Source: Conus ventricosus
Taxonomy: Eukaryota > Mollusca > Gastropoda > Neogastropoda > Conidae
Reading direction: 5' to 3'
DNA length: 64,000 bases
Assembly: GCA_018398815.1 (NCBI GenBank)
Contig: CM031601.1
Span: 13,462,074-13,526,073 of the forward strand
In this document: positions 1-11,696 of the stretch, piece by piece
How the letters are laid out: each line of letters opens with the position of its first letter
Position numbering within the stretch: position 1 is the stretch's first letter
Notes under the pieces: model-generated
The model's input: only the letters and a program-made list of their open reading frames with translations
Told to the model about the DNA's origin: nothing
Databases searched by the model: none
Position numbers and translations under genes: made by a program

Positions 1-215
1 GAGATTTGAGGGAAAATCAGCTGTCTGGCTGTTCCAGTCACAAGATTTCTTAGAATTATACATATCTTTTAGGAGGTTGTGGATAGCCTTACCTAAATGG
101 ATTCTGAACCGATGAAATGTTTCGAGGCATTTGTATTTTATCTGAAAAAAGCTTCTAACTTCAAATATGACTTACAGAGCCACAAAGCCACAGGTGTACA
201 TGGGCCATGCTTCTG

Positions 216-530
216 TTAACCCTCTTGCATTTGTTTCGCCCATATCCGGCCGCTCTGTTTGTCTCCCCTGGTGTTCATTACGGCCACAACCGGCCGCATG
301 TGCCATGTTACTTTCCCTTACACATGCGGCCTTGTTTAAGCCAAGGCTCCCCAAAACAAATGGGTATCCCTGAGAGGTGTCCAATGAAATCTTAGCAGTA
401 GTATGGGGTGTGGGAAACGATTCATTCAAAAGACTAGGGTCATGAACTGACCGCATTCCATTGATTTCTCAAAAAATATGAATACTAGGAGCAGCTTTGG
501 GCTTGAAAATGCAAATGCAAGAGGGTTTAA
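216..530. mobile_element. piggyBac-like MITE candidate
   Basis: The 14-bp terminal inverted repeats are CCCTCTTGCATTTG at 220-233 and its reverse complement at 512-525. The left repeat is preceded by TTAA (216-219). The right one is followed by TTTAA (526-530), one T out of register. TTAA target sites next to CCC-starting termini are the piggyBac signature. Inside is a strong hairpin with 11-bp arms, GGCCGCATGTG and CACATGCGGCC, at about 291-333. No transposase ORF exists, so it would be non-autonomous. The extra T and single copy keep this tentative. Confidence 0.4.
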
Positions 531-825
531 CCTAATTGCCAGCTGATTTTGCGTAACATTTCTCAACTACAAACTTTTATTGAAAATTCAAATCTTTTTT
601 TCTTTTTTTAAATCACCCAACCATTTTTACATGGATGCCACATCAAATTTTGGGTAGAGATCAATAAGTGGATGTAGCTTCCGGTTAATGTGTTTGGTTT
701 TTGTGTTGATCATGTTTATAACTGACCGTAACTGTCACATTTCCTTCACAGTTAATGTGGAATTCATCCACAATCCCAAAATTGACTGGTCTTCTAACAG
801 TTTGCTGCTGAAGTCTGCAGTGAGA

Positions 826-1128
826 GCACCTGCACAAGTGTAGTCTGAACAGTTCTGTGAGCCATACTTGACCAGAGCAACTGCACCAGTGTCGTCTGAA
901 CAGTTGTCTGAGCCATTCTGGTCAGTTGGGCAGCAGTATGGTCTGAACAGTTCTGTGAGCGTTCTGGTCAGTTGGGCAGCAGTATGGTCTGAACAGTTCT
1001 GTGAGCCATTCTGGTCAGTGGGCAGCAGTATGGTCTGAACAGTTCTGTGAGCCGTTCTGGTCAGTTGGGCAGCAGTATGGTCTGAACAGTTCTGTGAGCA
1101 TTCTGGTCAGTTGGGCAGCACTGTAGAA
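826..1128. repeat. minisatellite, about 46-48 bp unit, about six copies
   Basis: A unit centred on GGTCAGTTGGGCAGCAGTAT and TCTGAACAGTTCTGTGAGC is repeated about six times. The outer units are degenerate and the central ones nearly identical. No coding capacity. Confidence 0.9.
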
Positions 1129-2129
1129 CTTGTCCCAGCCATGGTGAATGGGGGACCATCTCTTATCACTGACACTCATTGTGGTGCTCATGTCCCTTTT
1201 TTCTTTTTTTTTTCTAAGAGGCAAATGAAAGCAGTGTCACAGTGGTGCAAACTTAGCCAAACACTGCTGACCTCGAACTTTATGTCTTAGCTCTGAGAAC
1301 TTTCCAAACATCCTGTAAGGAGCGAAAGCAAGAGGGGTGGAGAAAGGCAGATGGGTAGTTAAGTGGGGTATGGCAGACATTTAGAATAGGGAGAATTGTA
1401 GTTTAAAGATTATAACCTAAACAAGTTCCATCTTGTTTTCTGATATTCTTTGCCATTTCTTAAGGTTTCAAGTTGTGCCAAGTACAAAAATCTTTTTGTT
1501 TATTTCCTTTAGTTTAACTATGCAAAATCTGCTGCCACTTTTTAAGGCTTCGTGCTAAAAGTATTGTGGGAAGTACACCAGGAAGCTATATGTGTGCAGT
1601 AGACCGGATCCATTTTACAGATACAGCTGTTGACATTATTTTTGTTTACTACTGATGTTTACCACTGCCGCTAGTCTGCAGTTTGGTGTTTGGTGTGTTC
1701 ATGGTTCAGACCAGTCTTTGTAGGAAGGAGTGTTGTCTTCATGGTTAAGTCCCTTGTTGTCTTCATGGTTTAGCCCCTTGTTTGCAAGCAATATGTTAGC
1801 AGGAACTTCTTACCCGTCCTTTTCATTGTTACAGCAAGACAGCTAAAGGGAAACAACCCAAATAGGGGTATCATGCTTTAAAGAAAATTCTGCAGGGATT
1901 GCTCCCCTTGATGTGTGGCGACATGATGGGCCAGCATTCTGTTGTCTTAAAAAAAAAAAAAAAGTTTACTCTTGGAACTTCATATGAAACCTGCAGTTGA
2001 CTCTTCTGACAAAGAAGTCAAGAGCAGATTTATCTTTGCTTTCTTAGAGCTGAAGTTTCTTGCCTTGAAATAAGTTTAGAGAGGCAAGTTTCCTGTGACC
2101 AAGTTAGCAGTACTGCATGTACGCTACAT
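1129..2129. other. unannotated noncoding stretch
   Basis: I see no coding exon, RNA gene or recognisable mobile element here. A short duplication containing TTGTCTTCATGGTT lies near 1730-1770, and there is an A-run at about 1950-1963. Probably intron. Confidence 0.6.
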
Positions 2130-2310
2130 GTATTCTCTCTCTCTCTCTCTCTCTTGCTTCCCTCCTCGCTCCCTCTCTCTCTCTGTATTTGTAAGTGGCG
2201 TGTGTGCGTGTTTTTGTGTGTGTTTGCATGTATACACGCGTGCGTGCATGCATGTGTGTGTGTTTGCACGCATGCATGTGTGTGCACGTGCGTGTGTGAA
2301 AATGAACACC
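2130..2310. repeat. (CT)n and (TG)n compound microsatellite
   Basis: CT-rich repeats (2134-2185) run into alternating TG/CA purine-pyrimidine sequence (2200-2300). The ORFs across it on both strands are low-complexity artefacts. Confidence 0.9.
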
Positions 2311-2534
2311 AAAATGTTCTTAAATCAGAACTATATGTAACAATTTTCTGGGCTTCATGGTGGAACACCAGTTTCCTATTTTTTGTGGAATGGAGAACAG
2401 ATCCTTCAAATGGCGTCCACTCTAAGTATGCAGGCATCTCCATCATTGATGTTAGACCCCAAAATAACATGCACACACACCCTGTCTTAAAGAAGACACA
2501 CTTTGCAGGCTTCTGAAGGAAAAAATGCAAACAA

Positions 2535-2700
2535 TAATGAGTGACTGTCTGAATGACATGCCCGACAGTGCCGACTGTCTAAATGACATGCGGACAGTGC
2601 CGACTGTCTGAATGACATGCCCGACAGTGCTGACTGTCTAAATGACCTGCCGGACAGTGCCAACTGTCTAAATGACATGCCCGACAGTGCCGACTGAAAT
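2535..2700. repeat. 30-bp minisatellite, five copies
   Basis: The unit contains GACTGTC and, some 15 bp later, GACAGTG, so each monomer has dyad symmetry. The five copies differ mainly at TGAATGACATG/TAAATGACATG. Confidence 0.9.
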
Positions 2701-2994
2701 TGAATGATAAATACTGATAATGATGTAGTTGTTGTTACCCAGGTTTTCTTGGTAGACAGCCCATTTAATAGGTGAGTGTGCAATTGTGAAGCACATAGAA
2801 TTTGGACACAGACCAAGATTAGGGACAGTACAGATCAGTATGACCAGACGTCATTGTTGTCATCAACATCTTGTATATGTACCTTGTGTTGCAAAGGACA
2901 GAGGAAGGTAGATCTGGGTAGGGGTAGGGGGTGGGGAATGGTTTTCTTTTGTGATACTACTCCAGCAGCTCAGATTTCTCTCTTTTATCACTGG

Positions 2995-3058
2995 ATCACA
3001 CACACACATCATCACACACACACATGCACACACACACACATGCACACACACACACACA

Positions 3059-3125
<67 letters not shown>
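2995..3125. repeat. (CA)n microsatellite
   Basis: A long CA tract, pure from about 3062 to 3124, with CATG interruptions on the left. It is likely Z-DNA-prone and length-variable. The His/Thr-rich and Cys/Val-rich ORFs here are artefacts. Confidence 0.95.
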
Positions 3126-3127
<2 letters not shown>

Positions 3128-3903
3128 TTTGCTCGCTCACACACAGACCATGCGCACACAAACACACTCTTGAACAATGCGCACAGATGCACGCATGCAC
3201 ATGCACATTGTTGGGAGCATGAATTACGACAATTAGCTAAATGACAAAAGTAAGAAATGACAGGCGCCCATGAAAAACCTTGCAGAGCATGATTGGTTTT
3301 GCATCTAAATGTGCAGAATAGACAAAAGCAATAAAGACGTTTTGCTGGTGTAATAAAGTGCCTGCTGTCAGTCAGTCTATCTGGATGACATCTGATGCAG
3401 GTGTATGTGTCGGTGCTGTGTAGGTCCACTAAGGTGACCAAGGTCCCACGGAGAAAAGCTTGTATGTTGGACAGAAAACTTCAGTACAACCAAGGTTTTC
3501 TCACAGCTGAGGGCAGTCATGTCCTGGTAAAGGAAACCATGTTTCTGTAAGACACGGGTTTCTTATAGCCAGGTTTCTTACATCTGAGGTGTTCAAAGTT
3601 TCAAAGAAGGCTTGTACTTGTTGTGGGGAAAATGTTTGCTTTCCAACTAGTGTGTTTTCTATTGTCCCAAATTCTTTTAAACGGAGTCTGCTGTAGTTCA
3701 TCTATCCTCAGTGTTTCAAAGACCATCATGTCAAGTTCTGTTGGCTGTAAGTTCGGAGAGTTTCTTTTAAAATATGATCAAGCTGTCTGTCATATATTTC
3801 CAGTTTTGCTTTATCATATACACTGTCAGAATTATGTGCTAGGGTGCAGGCATGTACTTGTGGTAATCATTAATTGGCAGATTATTAATTTAAATCCAAA
3901 CTT
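3126..3903. other. unannotated noncoding stretch
   Basis: No exon, RNA gene or mobile element was recognised. The ORFs of fewer than 100 codons lack family resemblance and are not supported. Confidence 0.55.
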
Positions 3904-4237
3904 GGCAAGAGTCTCTTGAAAGAAGAAATAAATGCCGTATTTACAAACATTAGAGTTCTGATTTTCACAAATAACAGTACATTGCACAACTTTCTGATCA
4001 ATACATTATTGCATGAATAGAATTTTGCTCTTGTAACCAGAAGCTTGAAATAAAAATAGGATGAAGACATGGCAAGAGTCTCTTGAAAGAAGAAATAAAT
4101 GCCGTATTTACAAACATTGAGTTCTGATTTTCACAAATAACAGTACATTGCACAACTTTCTGATCAATACATTATTGCATGAATAGAAATTTGCTCTTGT
4201 AACCAGAAGCTTGAAATAAAAATAGGATGAAGACATG
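3904..4237. repeat. 167-bp tandem duplication
   Basis: Two nearly identical copies, 3904-4070 and 4071-4237, both start with GGCAAGAGTCTCTTGAAAG. They differ by small indels such as ATTAGAG versus ATTGAG. The second copy abuts the LINE relic at 4238, so the duplicated sequence may be part of the same dead element. Confidence 0.9.
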
Positions 4238-4440
4238 GTCTGTCGAGTGTAGAAAGAATATGTGGAGAATGCAACATGAATGAGATAGGGGATGAATTTC
4301 CTTTTATCTGTGATTGCCCAAAATATGCCGCTTAATGTCTTCAGTTTCTGCTTGCTTAAACAAAGTGTGAAAGTAGTTCAGTATTTAACGATTATAGTTT
4401 ATTAAGAAGTACTTTGAAAAAATGTCTACTGTCACTGAAT
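4238..4440 (+). pseudogene. LINE C-terminal zinc-knuckle relic
   Basis: One frame from about 4240 reads ERICGECNMNEIGDEF followed by ICDCPKYA, then a stop. The C-x2-C pair with a downstream C resembles the C-terminal cysteine-rich motif that follows reverse transcriptase in many non-LTR retrotransposons. No RT is visible upstream. The remainder is A/T-rich and broken by stops. The clade cannot be assigned. Confidence 0.45.
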
Positions 4441-4794
4441 TTATGCATGTACATTAAATTAAGCATGTTACTTTGGTCATGCTTACTGTAATGCACTTGT
4501 ATAAATTCAGATGACATTGTGATCAGCCTCTTTTCTGGATGACATACTTTCTTGATCTATACACATGAGCATTGGCCTCAAATTTCCAAGGATGCGATTC
4601 ATTGTGACTGTTTGTTTTATTTCATTTGTTGTCTGAAATTCATGGTTATGACAGTTTTCCAATTTTTTGTTATCCCCCATAACCCAAAAGAGATGTAAAG
4701 AAATAGATATTGTATGATAAATACTGCGTCTGTCGGTGAATGTGTTGAATACCTTTGGAATGGATGACACATTACCATTCAGTCATAACAATGG

Positions 4795-5106
4795 AAAGCT
4801 TAGGGAAAATGAGTGTGCTTCTCAGAGTTCATCGGAATAGTTCCATCAAAGGTGGTTAGAAGACAGGTTTTAGTGCTTCTCAGAGTTCATTGGAATAGTT
4901 CCATCAAAGGTGGTTACAAGACAGGTTTTAGCGCTTTTCAGAGTTCATCGGAAGAGTTCCATCAAAGGTGGTTACAAGACAGGTTTTAGCGCTTCTCAGA
5001 GTTCATCGGAAGAGTTCCATCAAAGGTGGTTACAAGACAGGTTTTAGCGCTTCTCAGAGTTCATCGGAAGAGTTCCATCAAAGGTGGTTACTAGACAGGT
5101 TTTCTT
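4795..5106. repeat. 58-bp minisatellite, about five copies
   Basis: The unit includes GTTCATCGGAAGAGTTCCAT and GGTGGTTACAAGACAGGTTT. Copies are close to identical. A 61-codon ORF across it is a by-product. Confidence 0.9.
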
Positions 5107-6469
5107 GTGGCATGTATGCACAGCAGAAAGGTCAGAAACTGGCCTGCTCCTGAGAGAAAAAAAATCAGGGGAAGATAATGCGAATTTTTTCCATTGCAAT
5201 TAGAGTAACCTTTCGTCAGTTCAGGAGTCATGATCATTACGCAGTTTGATCATGCATGGCTTGGTGAACAGTCACATCAAACCCGAGACACTTCAGCCTG
5301 GATGGATCAATGAAAGAGAAGTGGAGTTGAACCATTTGTAAGACACAGGCATACCATCTCACTCCCATGGTTTAGCATGTTCTCTCTCTCTCTCTGATTG
5401 AATAGTCAAGCTGACTTGGTGGGGCAAAATAGATTGTTCAGGAAAAAGATCAGGGGAAGAAAATTGTCTCTTTATTTCAAATGGAGCTGGTTTTCTCAGT
5501 TGATGGGCCAAGCAACTAGTTTAAGAGGGTAAGATATTTGATTTGAAGTGCACGCCAGAATGTCCATGGAGATATTGACTGTCTGGGTCATAGGTGCTCT
5601 TTTTCTGACCCATGTTCTGGCATCTTCTCTGTCTGATTAAACTGTTTGGTTAACTCAATCGAGTCTCGTCTGAAGCGGGTTTCCGACACTGTTTACATCG
5701 CTTGAAGGCTTGTCAGACGCATACTTCCGACAGCATTTGACGATTTAAAAATCATACCACCTTTTATTAAAGGGCAATAGATCTCGTTTCAGGGACAGGT
5801 TAGGGCCTTTTTTTCCAGTTGCTTCCCTTAGACCATTCTTCATGTATTCTGTAGTAGTTTTTATACAGATTTGAATTGTCCTACTCTCAGTTCCCGCGAT
5901 CACACAATTTTAAGCATGATCACATGATTTTGAGTGGATCAAGCATTTTGTGGTCAAATTCATGTGCTTTATGCAGTTGTCATAAATATACTATTCTCTG
6001 TAGGTCATACCAAGTGCTCAGAAGTGTAATTGAACTTGTGTGGGAGGATAGAGAGCATGAAGAAGTGGATTACAGTGTGCGTAAAAAGTTTTTGTTTTTC
6101 AGCAAATATGTATAATTTTGGATTTTTTTTACATCATGTGAACTGTGTGGATTCCTCACTAAAGATAAGCATTTTTCATAAATATATTGTTTATTCTATC
6201 CAATGTGCTGAAGATAAGCATTTTTCATAAATATATTGTTTATTCTATCCAATGGTGTATGTTTCATGCTCCTAGGTGAATTGGTTGATTTTTTTAATGA
6301 TTTTTTTTTTTAATTGCCAAAAATCGTGTGATCTGAGGGACAAACTGGCCCATTTTGGCTGTGACTTGATTGAGTTAACTGAAGGAGCCAGTGTTTTGGC
6401 GTGCCCTCTGGTCCTGTTTTTCCTGTGAACATGGCAGGGACACTCACGCTGAATGCCAGCTCTGACACA
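5107..6469. other. unannotated noncoding stretch with a short duplication
   Basis: No gene recognised. A roughly 45-bp direct duplication at about 6163-6254 contains AAGATAAGCATTTTTCATAA in both copies. Otherwise it is unique A/T-rich sequence, probably intron. Confidence 0.55.
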
Positions 6470-6785
6470 GATGATCTTGCCTGTAGATTTCTGACCATTG
6501 TCTAAGAACAGGTCGGGCAGTGGTGGAGGCTGATCATGGCTGTAGATTTCTCATGTCTGATCGCAGTTTGTCTGTAGAACATGTTAGCAGGCAAGTGGTG
6601 GAGGCTGATCATGCCTGTAGATTTCTGACCATTGTCTGAGAACAGGTCAGGCAGTGGTGGAGGCTGATCATGGCTGTAGATTTCTGACCATTGTCTGAGA
6701 ACAGGTCAGGCAGTGGTGGAAGCTGATCATGCCTGTAGATTTCTGACCATTGTCTGAGAACAGGTCAGCCAGTGGTGGAGGCTGG
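6470..6785. repeat. 59-bp minisatellite, four to five copies
   Basis: The unit contains TGTAGATTTCTGACCATTGT and GGTCAGGCAGTGGTGGAGG. The second copy is degenerate and the remaining copies well conserved. Confidence 0.9.
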
Positions 6786-7277
6786 TGTTCAGACAGTAAC
6801 AAGTGGACAGAGTAAGGGAAACAGTCAAATGGAAGCAACCCATATCCTGTACACAGGACTTTAGAAAAGTATTGGAAAGGATTCTCTCCCTGTAATTGTC
6901 CGGTTGCTTTCCATGACAAGGAGGAAGAGAAAAAGAATTCCTCACTGTCAGTCTTTGGCTTTAAGTTGACTTTCAGGATTTGTCGACAAAACCCCCACCT
7001 TTGACCCCCCCCCCCCTTTTTTTTTTTTTAAATAGTGTCAACTTTTTCAGCAGCGGCCAATAAGCAAATAAATTAATTTTAACATGTAGAAAACTAGGCC
7101 TTTGTCATTCTCAAAGGCAGTTAAGTAATGGCAATATCATAACAATGACTGTTAATTCTCCTGTTATTTATTTTAAGCTGTTTTTTTTTTGTTTTTAATT
7201 ATTAGAAATGCTTTCTCCATGTAAAAAATATGAACTGCAGGATCAGCCTTTCTCTCCTGCTGCTTGTCAGTAAGCTC
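6786..7277. other. unannotated noncoding stretch
   Basis: Homopolymer-rich sequence with a C-run followed by a T-run at about 7005-7030. No gene or element recognised. Confidence 0.5.
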
Positions 7278-8376
7278 AGTGGCTGGCATTGTCTAGTTTT
7301 GAAAAGGAAGGAAAGAAAGGACCTGCTGGCATTGTCTAGTTTTAAACAAGAAAGAAAGAAAGGACCTGCTGGCATGATCTAGTTTTAAAAAGGAAAGAAA
7401 GAAAGGACCTGGCATTATCTAGTTTTAGACAAGAAAAGAAAGGACCTGCTGGCATGATCTAGTTTTAGACAAGAAAAGAAAGGACCTGCTGGAATTATCT
7501 AGTTTTAGACAAGAAAAGAAAGGACCTGCTGGCATTATCTAGTTTTAGACAAGAAAAGAAAGGACCTTCTGGCATTATCTAGTTTTAAAAAGGAAAGAAA
7601 GGACCTTCTGGCATTATCTAGTTTTAAAAAGGAAAGAAAGGACCTTCTGGCATTATCTAGTTTTAGACAAGAAAAGAAAGGACCTTCTGGCATTATCTAG
7701 TTTTAAAAAGGAAAGAAAGGACCTTCTGGCATATCTAGTTTTAGACAAGAAAAGAAAGGACCTTCTGGCATTATCTAGTTTTAGACAAGAAAAGAAAGGA
7801 CCTTCTGGCATTATCTAGTTTTAAAAAGGAAAGAAAGAAAGGACCTTCTGGCATTATCTAGTTTTAGACAAGAAAAGAAAGGACCTTCTGGCATTATCTA
7901 GTTTTAAACAATAAAAGAAAGGACCTGCTGGCATTATCTAGTTTTAAAAAGGAAAGAAAGAAAGGACCTGGCATTATCTAGTTTTAAACAAGAAAAGAAA
8001 GGACCTGCTGGCATTATCTAGTTTTAAAAAGGAAAGAAAGAAAGGACCTGCTTGCATTATCTAGTTTTAAACAAGAAAAGAAAGGACCTGCTGGCATGAT
8101 CTAGTTTTAAAAAGGAAAGAAAGAAAGGACCTGCTTGCATTGTCTAGTTTTAAACAAGAAAGAAAGGACCTGCTGGCATTGTCTAGTTTTAAACAAGAAA
8201 GAAAGAAAGGACCTGCTGGCATTGTCTAGTTTTGAAAAGGAAAGAAAGAAAGGACCTGCTGGCATTGTCTAGTTTTGAAAAGAAAGAAAGGACTGGCATG
8301 TCAGTTTAAACAAAAAGAAGGACCTGCTGGCATTGTCTAGTTTTAAACAAGAAAGAAAGAAAGGACCTGCGGGCAT
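7278..8376. repeat. about 40-bp purine-rich minisatellite, more than 25 copies
   Basis: The unit combines GGACCTGCTGGCATTATCTA, GTTTTA and a GAAAGAAAGAAA-type block of variable length. Two sub-families alternate irregularly (AAACAAGAAA and AAAAAGGAAA), pointing to repeated unequal exchange. The purine tract is on one strand throughout. No spacers and no coding potential. Confidence 0.95.
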
Positions 8377-8439
8377 GGGAGATTTTTTCCCTCACCTGAA
8401 TGTGATGTGTTACTTTGATACTGCTATTATCAACATTTC

Positions 8440-8516
8440 TGCCAAGACTCTCTCTCTCTCTCCATTCTCTTTGTCTCTCTCCCTCCCCCCTCTCTCTCTC
8501 TCTCTCTCTCTCTGGA
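8440..8516. repeat. (CT)n microsatellite
   Basis: Nearly pure CT repeats, immediately left of the LINE relic. Confidence 0.95.
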
Positions 8517-8554
8517 AGTGAGTTCGTGATCAAGCTGCTGACAACACGTGATGT

Positions 8555-10299
8555 TGAAGCTCTCCCGATACTCTGTTTTGTATTGGTTATTCGGTTTAGG
8601 GCCCAAAGAGGAAGACATGGAATTCCGCTTATTCCTGTTTTTTTGGAAATTCTTATTTTTATGTTTGCCAATGATATTATTCTAGTTTCTGATTCGGTCA
8701 CAGGCTTGTAAACCCAACTTAATGTGTTGCATGACACGACAAAAAGGCGTGTCTTAATGGTGAATGTAGAGAAGTCAAATATTGTAATCTTTCGAAATGG
8801 CAGCTATATCTCTGAACATGAGGAATGGTATTATAGACAAAATACTGTATCAGTTGTTAATATGTATAAATATCTTGAAGTCATTATGTCCACAAGGCTG
8901 TTTTTTACTCACCATTTAAACGATCAAGCAAGTCGAGCAATAAAAAGGGGTCATTAACATTTTTAAGTTGCGTTGGTCATTAGGAGAAAAATCGACAGTT
9001 GCATTCTTTAAATTTTTTGATGCGCAAATCCAAGCTATGCTTAGTTATGGAGCCAAAGTTTGGGGCATCATGGGAAATCTTGATAATTAGTACAAAAGGT
9101 GCACTTGTTCCCTTTTGAAAAAGATTTTTGAATATTAGTATAAGAACTCCTAATGTGTCGAGTTATGGAGAGTTAGGATGTTTTCCACTATATATAAACT
9201 TGCATCACAAAAGTATTTGATACTGGTTGAGAATTTTGAAGATGCCATTTTGTCCTTTGCCTCGAAAGTCCTATAGAATGTTACTACATTTTCATAATAA
9301 CAACAAGAACACATGGGTATCAGCAATTTGTTTCTTCTTGTACAAATGTGGATGTGCAGAGGTTTGGGAGAACCAGGGGGTTGACGACGAGAAAGCATTT
9401 TTGAGAGTATGAAAAAACAGTGTTATTAATTTATTGCAAGATGCAATGGTCTCATGACATGGAACAAAGTGATTGTTTCCAGCTGTATTGAACATTAAAG
9501 AGTGGATTGATTTTATCACCCTATTTGAAAGTACTTAATCATTAATTTTGTGAGTTAGAATCAGTTTGAGTGGGTTATGGTTACGTGTTATAATCAGTTT
9601 GAATGGGTTATGGTTAGGTGTTAGAATCGGTTTGAATGGGTTATGGTTAGGTGTTAGAATCAGTTTGAATGGGTTATGGTTAGGTGTTAGAATCAGTTTG
9701 AATGGGTTATGGTTAGGTGTTAGAGAATCAGTTTGAGTGGGTTATGGTTAGGTGTTAGAATCAGCTTGAATGGGTTATGGTTAGGTGTTAGAATCAGTTT
9801 GAGTGGGTTATGGTTAGGTGTTAGAATCAGCTTGAGTGGGTTATGGTTAGGTGTTATAATCAGCTTGAATGGGTTATGGTTAGGTGTTATAATCAGTTTG
9901 TAGGTGGGTTATGGTTTAGAATCAGTTTGAGTGGGTTATGGTTAGGTGTTAGAATCAGTTTGAGTGGGTTATGGTTAGGTGTTTAGAATCAGTTTGAGTG
10001 GGTTATGGTTAGATACCTCACAACTGAAGGTGCATAAGCTACACTTCCCTAAAAATACAACAGACAACGATATGTCATGTCCATATTGTGATTCGTGTAT
10101 GGAGACTGAAGTTCGTTTTGTTTTACATTGTCCGTGGTATCGGAATCAAAGAGAAAAGTATATTCCTCATAAATACTATAACCAACCTTCACAGTTCAAA
10201 CTAACAATGCTCCATGCATCTGAGAATAAATCAATGATAATTTGGCTCACTGTCTATCTCGAAAAAGCTTTCAAACTAAGCAGTAATTTATGCGAATGA
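8555..10299 (+). mobile_element. degenerate LINE ORF2 fragment (RT to C-terminus)
   Basis: Collinear pieces of one non-LTR retrotransposon lie in shifting frames. At 8640-8711 is the RT active-site region with FANDIILVSD, where the usual catalytic Asp pair reads N-D. At 8724-8957 is VNVEKSNIVIFRNG then MYKYLEVIMSTRL, the post-active-site block. At 8960-9080 is DAQIQAMLSYGAKVWG. At 9227-9409 is NKNTWVSAICFFLYK then EVWENQGVDDEKAFL. At 9979-10299 is CPYCDSCMETEVRFVLHC, the C-terminal cysteine-histidine motif. No endonuclease is visible upstream. Frameshifts, stops and the mutated active site mean it is dead. A minisatellite (9545-10012) lies inside it, just before the C-terminal motif. The clade is not assigned. 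Confidence 0.85.
9545..10012. repeat. 31-bp minisatellite inside a LINE ORF, about 15 copies
   Basis: The unit contains AGAATCAGTTTGA/AATGGG and GGGTTATGGTTAGGTGTT. The last copy is in frame with the downstream LINE coding sequence, where the unit reads FRISLSGLWL. The array therefore appears to be an expansion of LINE coding sequence. Confidence 0.9.
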
Positions 10300-10466
10300 G
10301 TAATGAAGCTGAAAATATGCATAGTACAGGTATGTTTTGTATATATTACTACAAAACGTATAGATTGTGTTTCTGTAATGATACAAATTGTTTCTGTTTA
10401 TAACCACTCCCAGTGACATGGGTCTGTGGCATTACTCATTATTAAACTATTTCAGAGTTCAGCGTT

Positions 10467-10545
<79 letters not shown>

Positions 10546-11578
10546 ATGATTGTTACATGTTTTGTTTAGTTTTCTGGGTTTTCTTTTTATCTTTCTTTAT
10601 TCGGTTATAATATTCACACACTCCTTCATTAGGGGTCAAGGCCTTGTAATGAATAAACCATCCGAGTCTGAATCTCTCTCTATTCTCTCTCTGTCTGTCT
10701 CTTCTCTCTCTCCAATGTATGTGTGTGGTGTATGTGTGCATTTTATTCACGAAATCCCAAATTTACCAAAAGAAATCCAGAATTTCAAAATTTCACATGA
10801 AATCCCACATACTGTAAAAACATCCAGAATTTCCAAACTTTGTCTTAAAATGTGGGGTTTATCAGGTCGTGTTTTCAATAGGGATAATACAGCGTTCAGA
10901 AAAACAGCCCTAAATGTTTTTACGGGGCTATTTTCAGCTGATGGAAACTCTAGTTTCTTTTTAAAGTCCACATTTAACTGAAAAGTAAGGTGGTTAGAAA
11001 TGCTTTCAGTTCAAAGCCAGGCTGCCTCCTTTTCAGCTCACACCACGCCTTGTCATCCCCTGGTTCCTGGATTTTGATTCCAGGAGATCGGCAGCTCTGT
11101 CATGGGCAGAACCTGTTGCAGAATCTTTAGCTTGGTCACTGGCATTGATGCATGCGCGCGTGTTAATCGCAGTGAGTTTTGTTCACATGGGCTAGAACAT
11201 TGCGGGGCAGTCCATGCAGTCACACACTCCTGTTGATCAGCTGCATACACACAGAGGATCCAGCTCCCACGTGATGAGTCTTTCAGTGGCCACGTTCTGT
11301 GGAACTGACAAGAAGTAAAAAACCTAATCCAGATTCTCACATTCGTTTATTTCATTTTGTCAAAATAGATACAAAGTTTAGGAGATTCAGCAATTTGAGA
11401 GAGTAAATTGAAACCGAACAAAGAAGAGGGTTGGGAGGAGAGTGGGGGGGGGGGAGTTAACTTTATGAGTTGCATCATATTCAATCTGCGTAAGTTGTTC
11501 AAATTCATTTTTGACATTGTCTTGGGGGGGATTTGAACTACAATTTGTAATTCACCTAACAGAACAGCACTAGTTTAT
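10300..11578. other. noncoding stretch with (CT)n block
   Basis: Pure CT repeats occupy about 10470-10541, and a second CT/GTCT cluster lies at 10672-10712. Two short segments near 10760-10830 repeat AGAAATCCAGAATTTC-like sequence. No gene recognised. Confidence 0.55.
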
Positions 11579-11579
11579 G

Positions 11580-11627
11580 TGTACACACACACACACAGCA
11601 CGCAGCACGCACGCACGCACATGCACA

Positions 11628-11693
<66 letters not shown>
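11580..11693. repeat. (CA)n / (GCAC)n microsatellite
   Basis: CA repeats flank a GCAC-repeat core at 11602-11663. The His/Thr-rich ORF is an artefact. Confidence 0.95.

Positions 11694-11696
<3 letters not shown>

Noticed and set aside
2951..3244. His/Thr-rich ORFs over CA repeats (also 11579-11815, 49795-50100)
   Set aside because: Direct translation of (CA)n microsatellites with no conserved non-repeat part.
7278..8376. Regularly spaced repeats resembling a CRISPR array
   Set aside because: Units are directly tandem without unique spacers, and the genome is eukaryotic. The same holds for 32986-33505 and 15247-16747.
11053..11340. 95-codon minus-strand ORF as a gene
   Set aside because: No recognisable motif, no supporting context, and it lies within probable intron.
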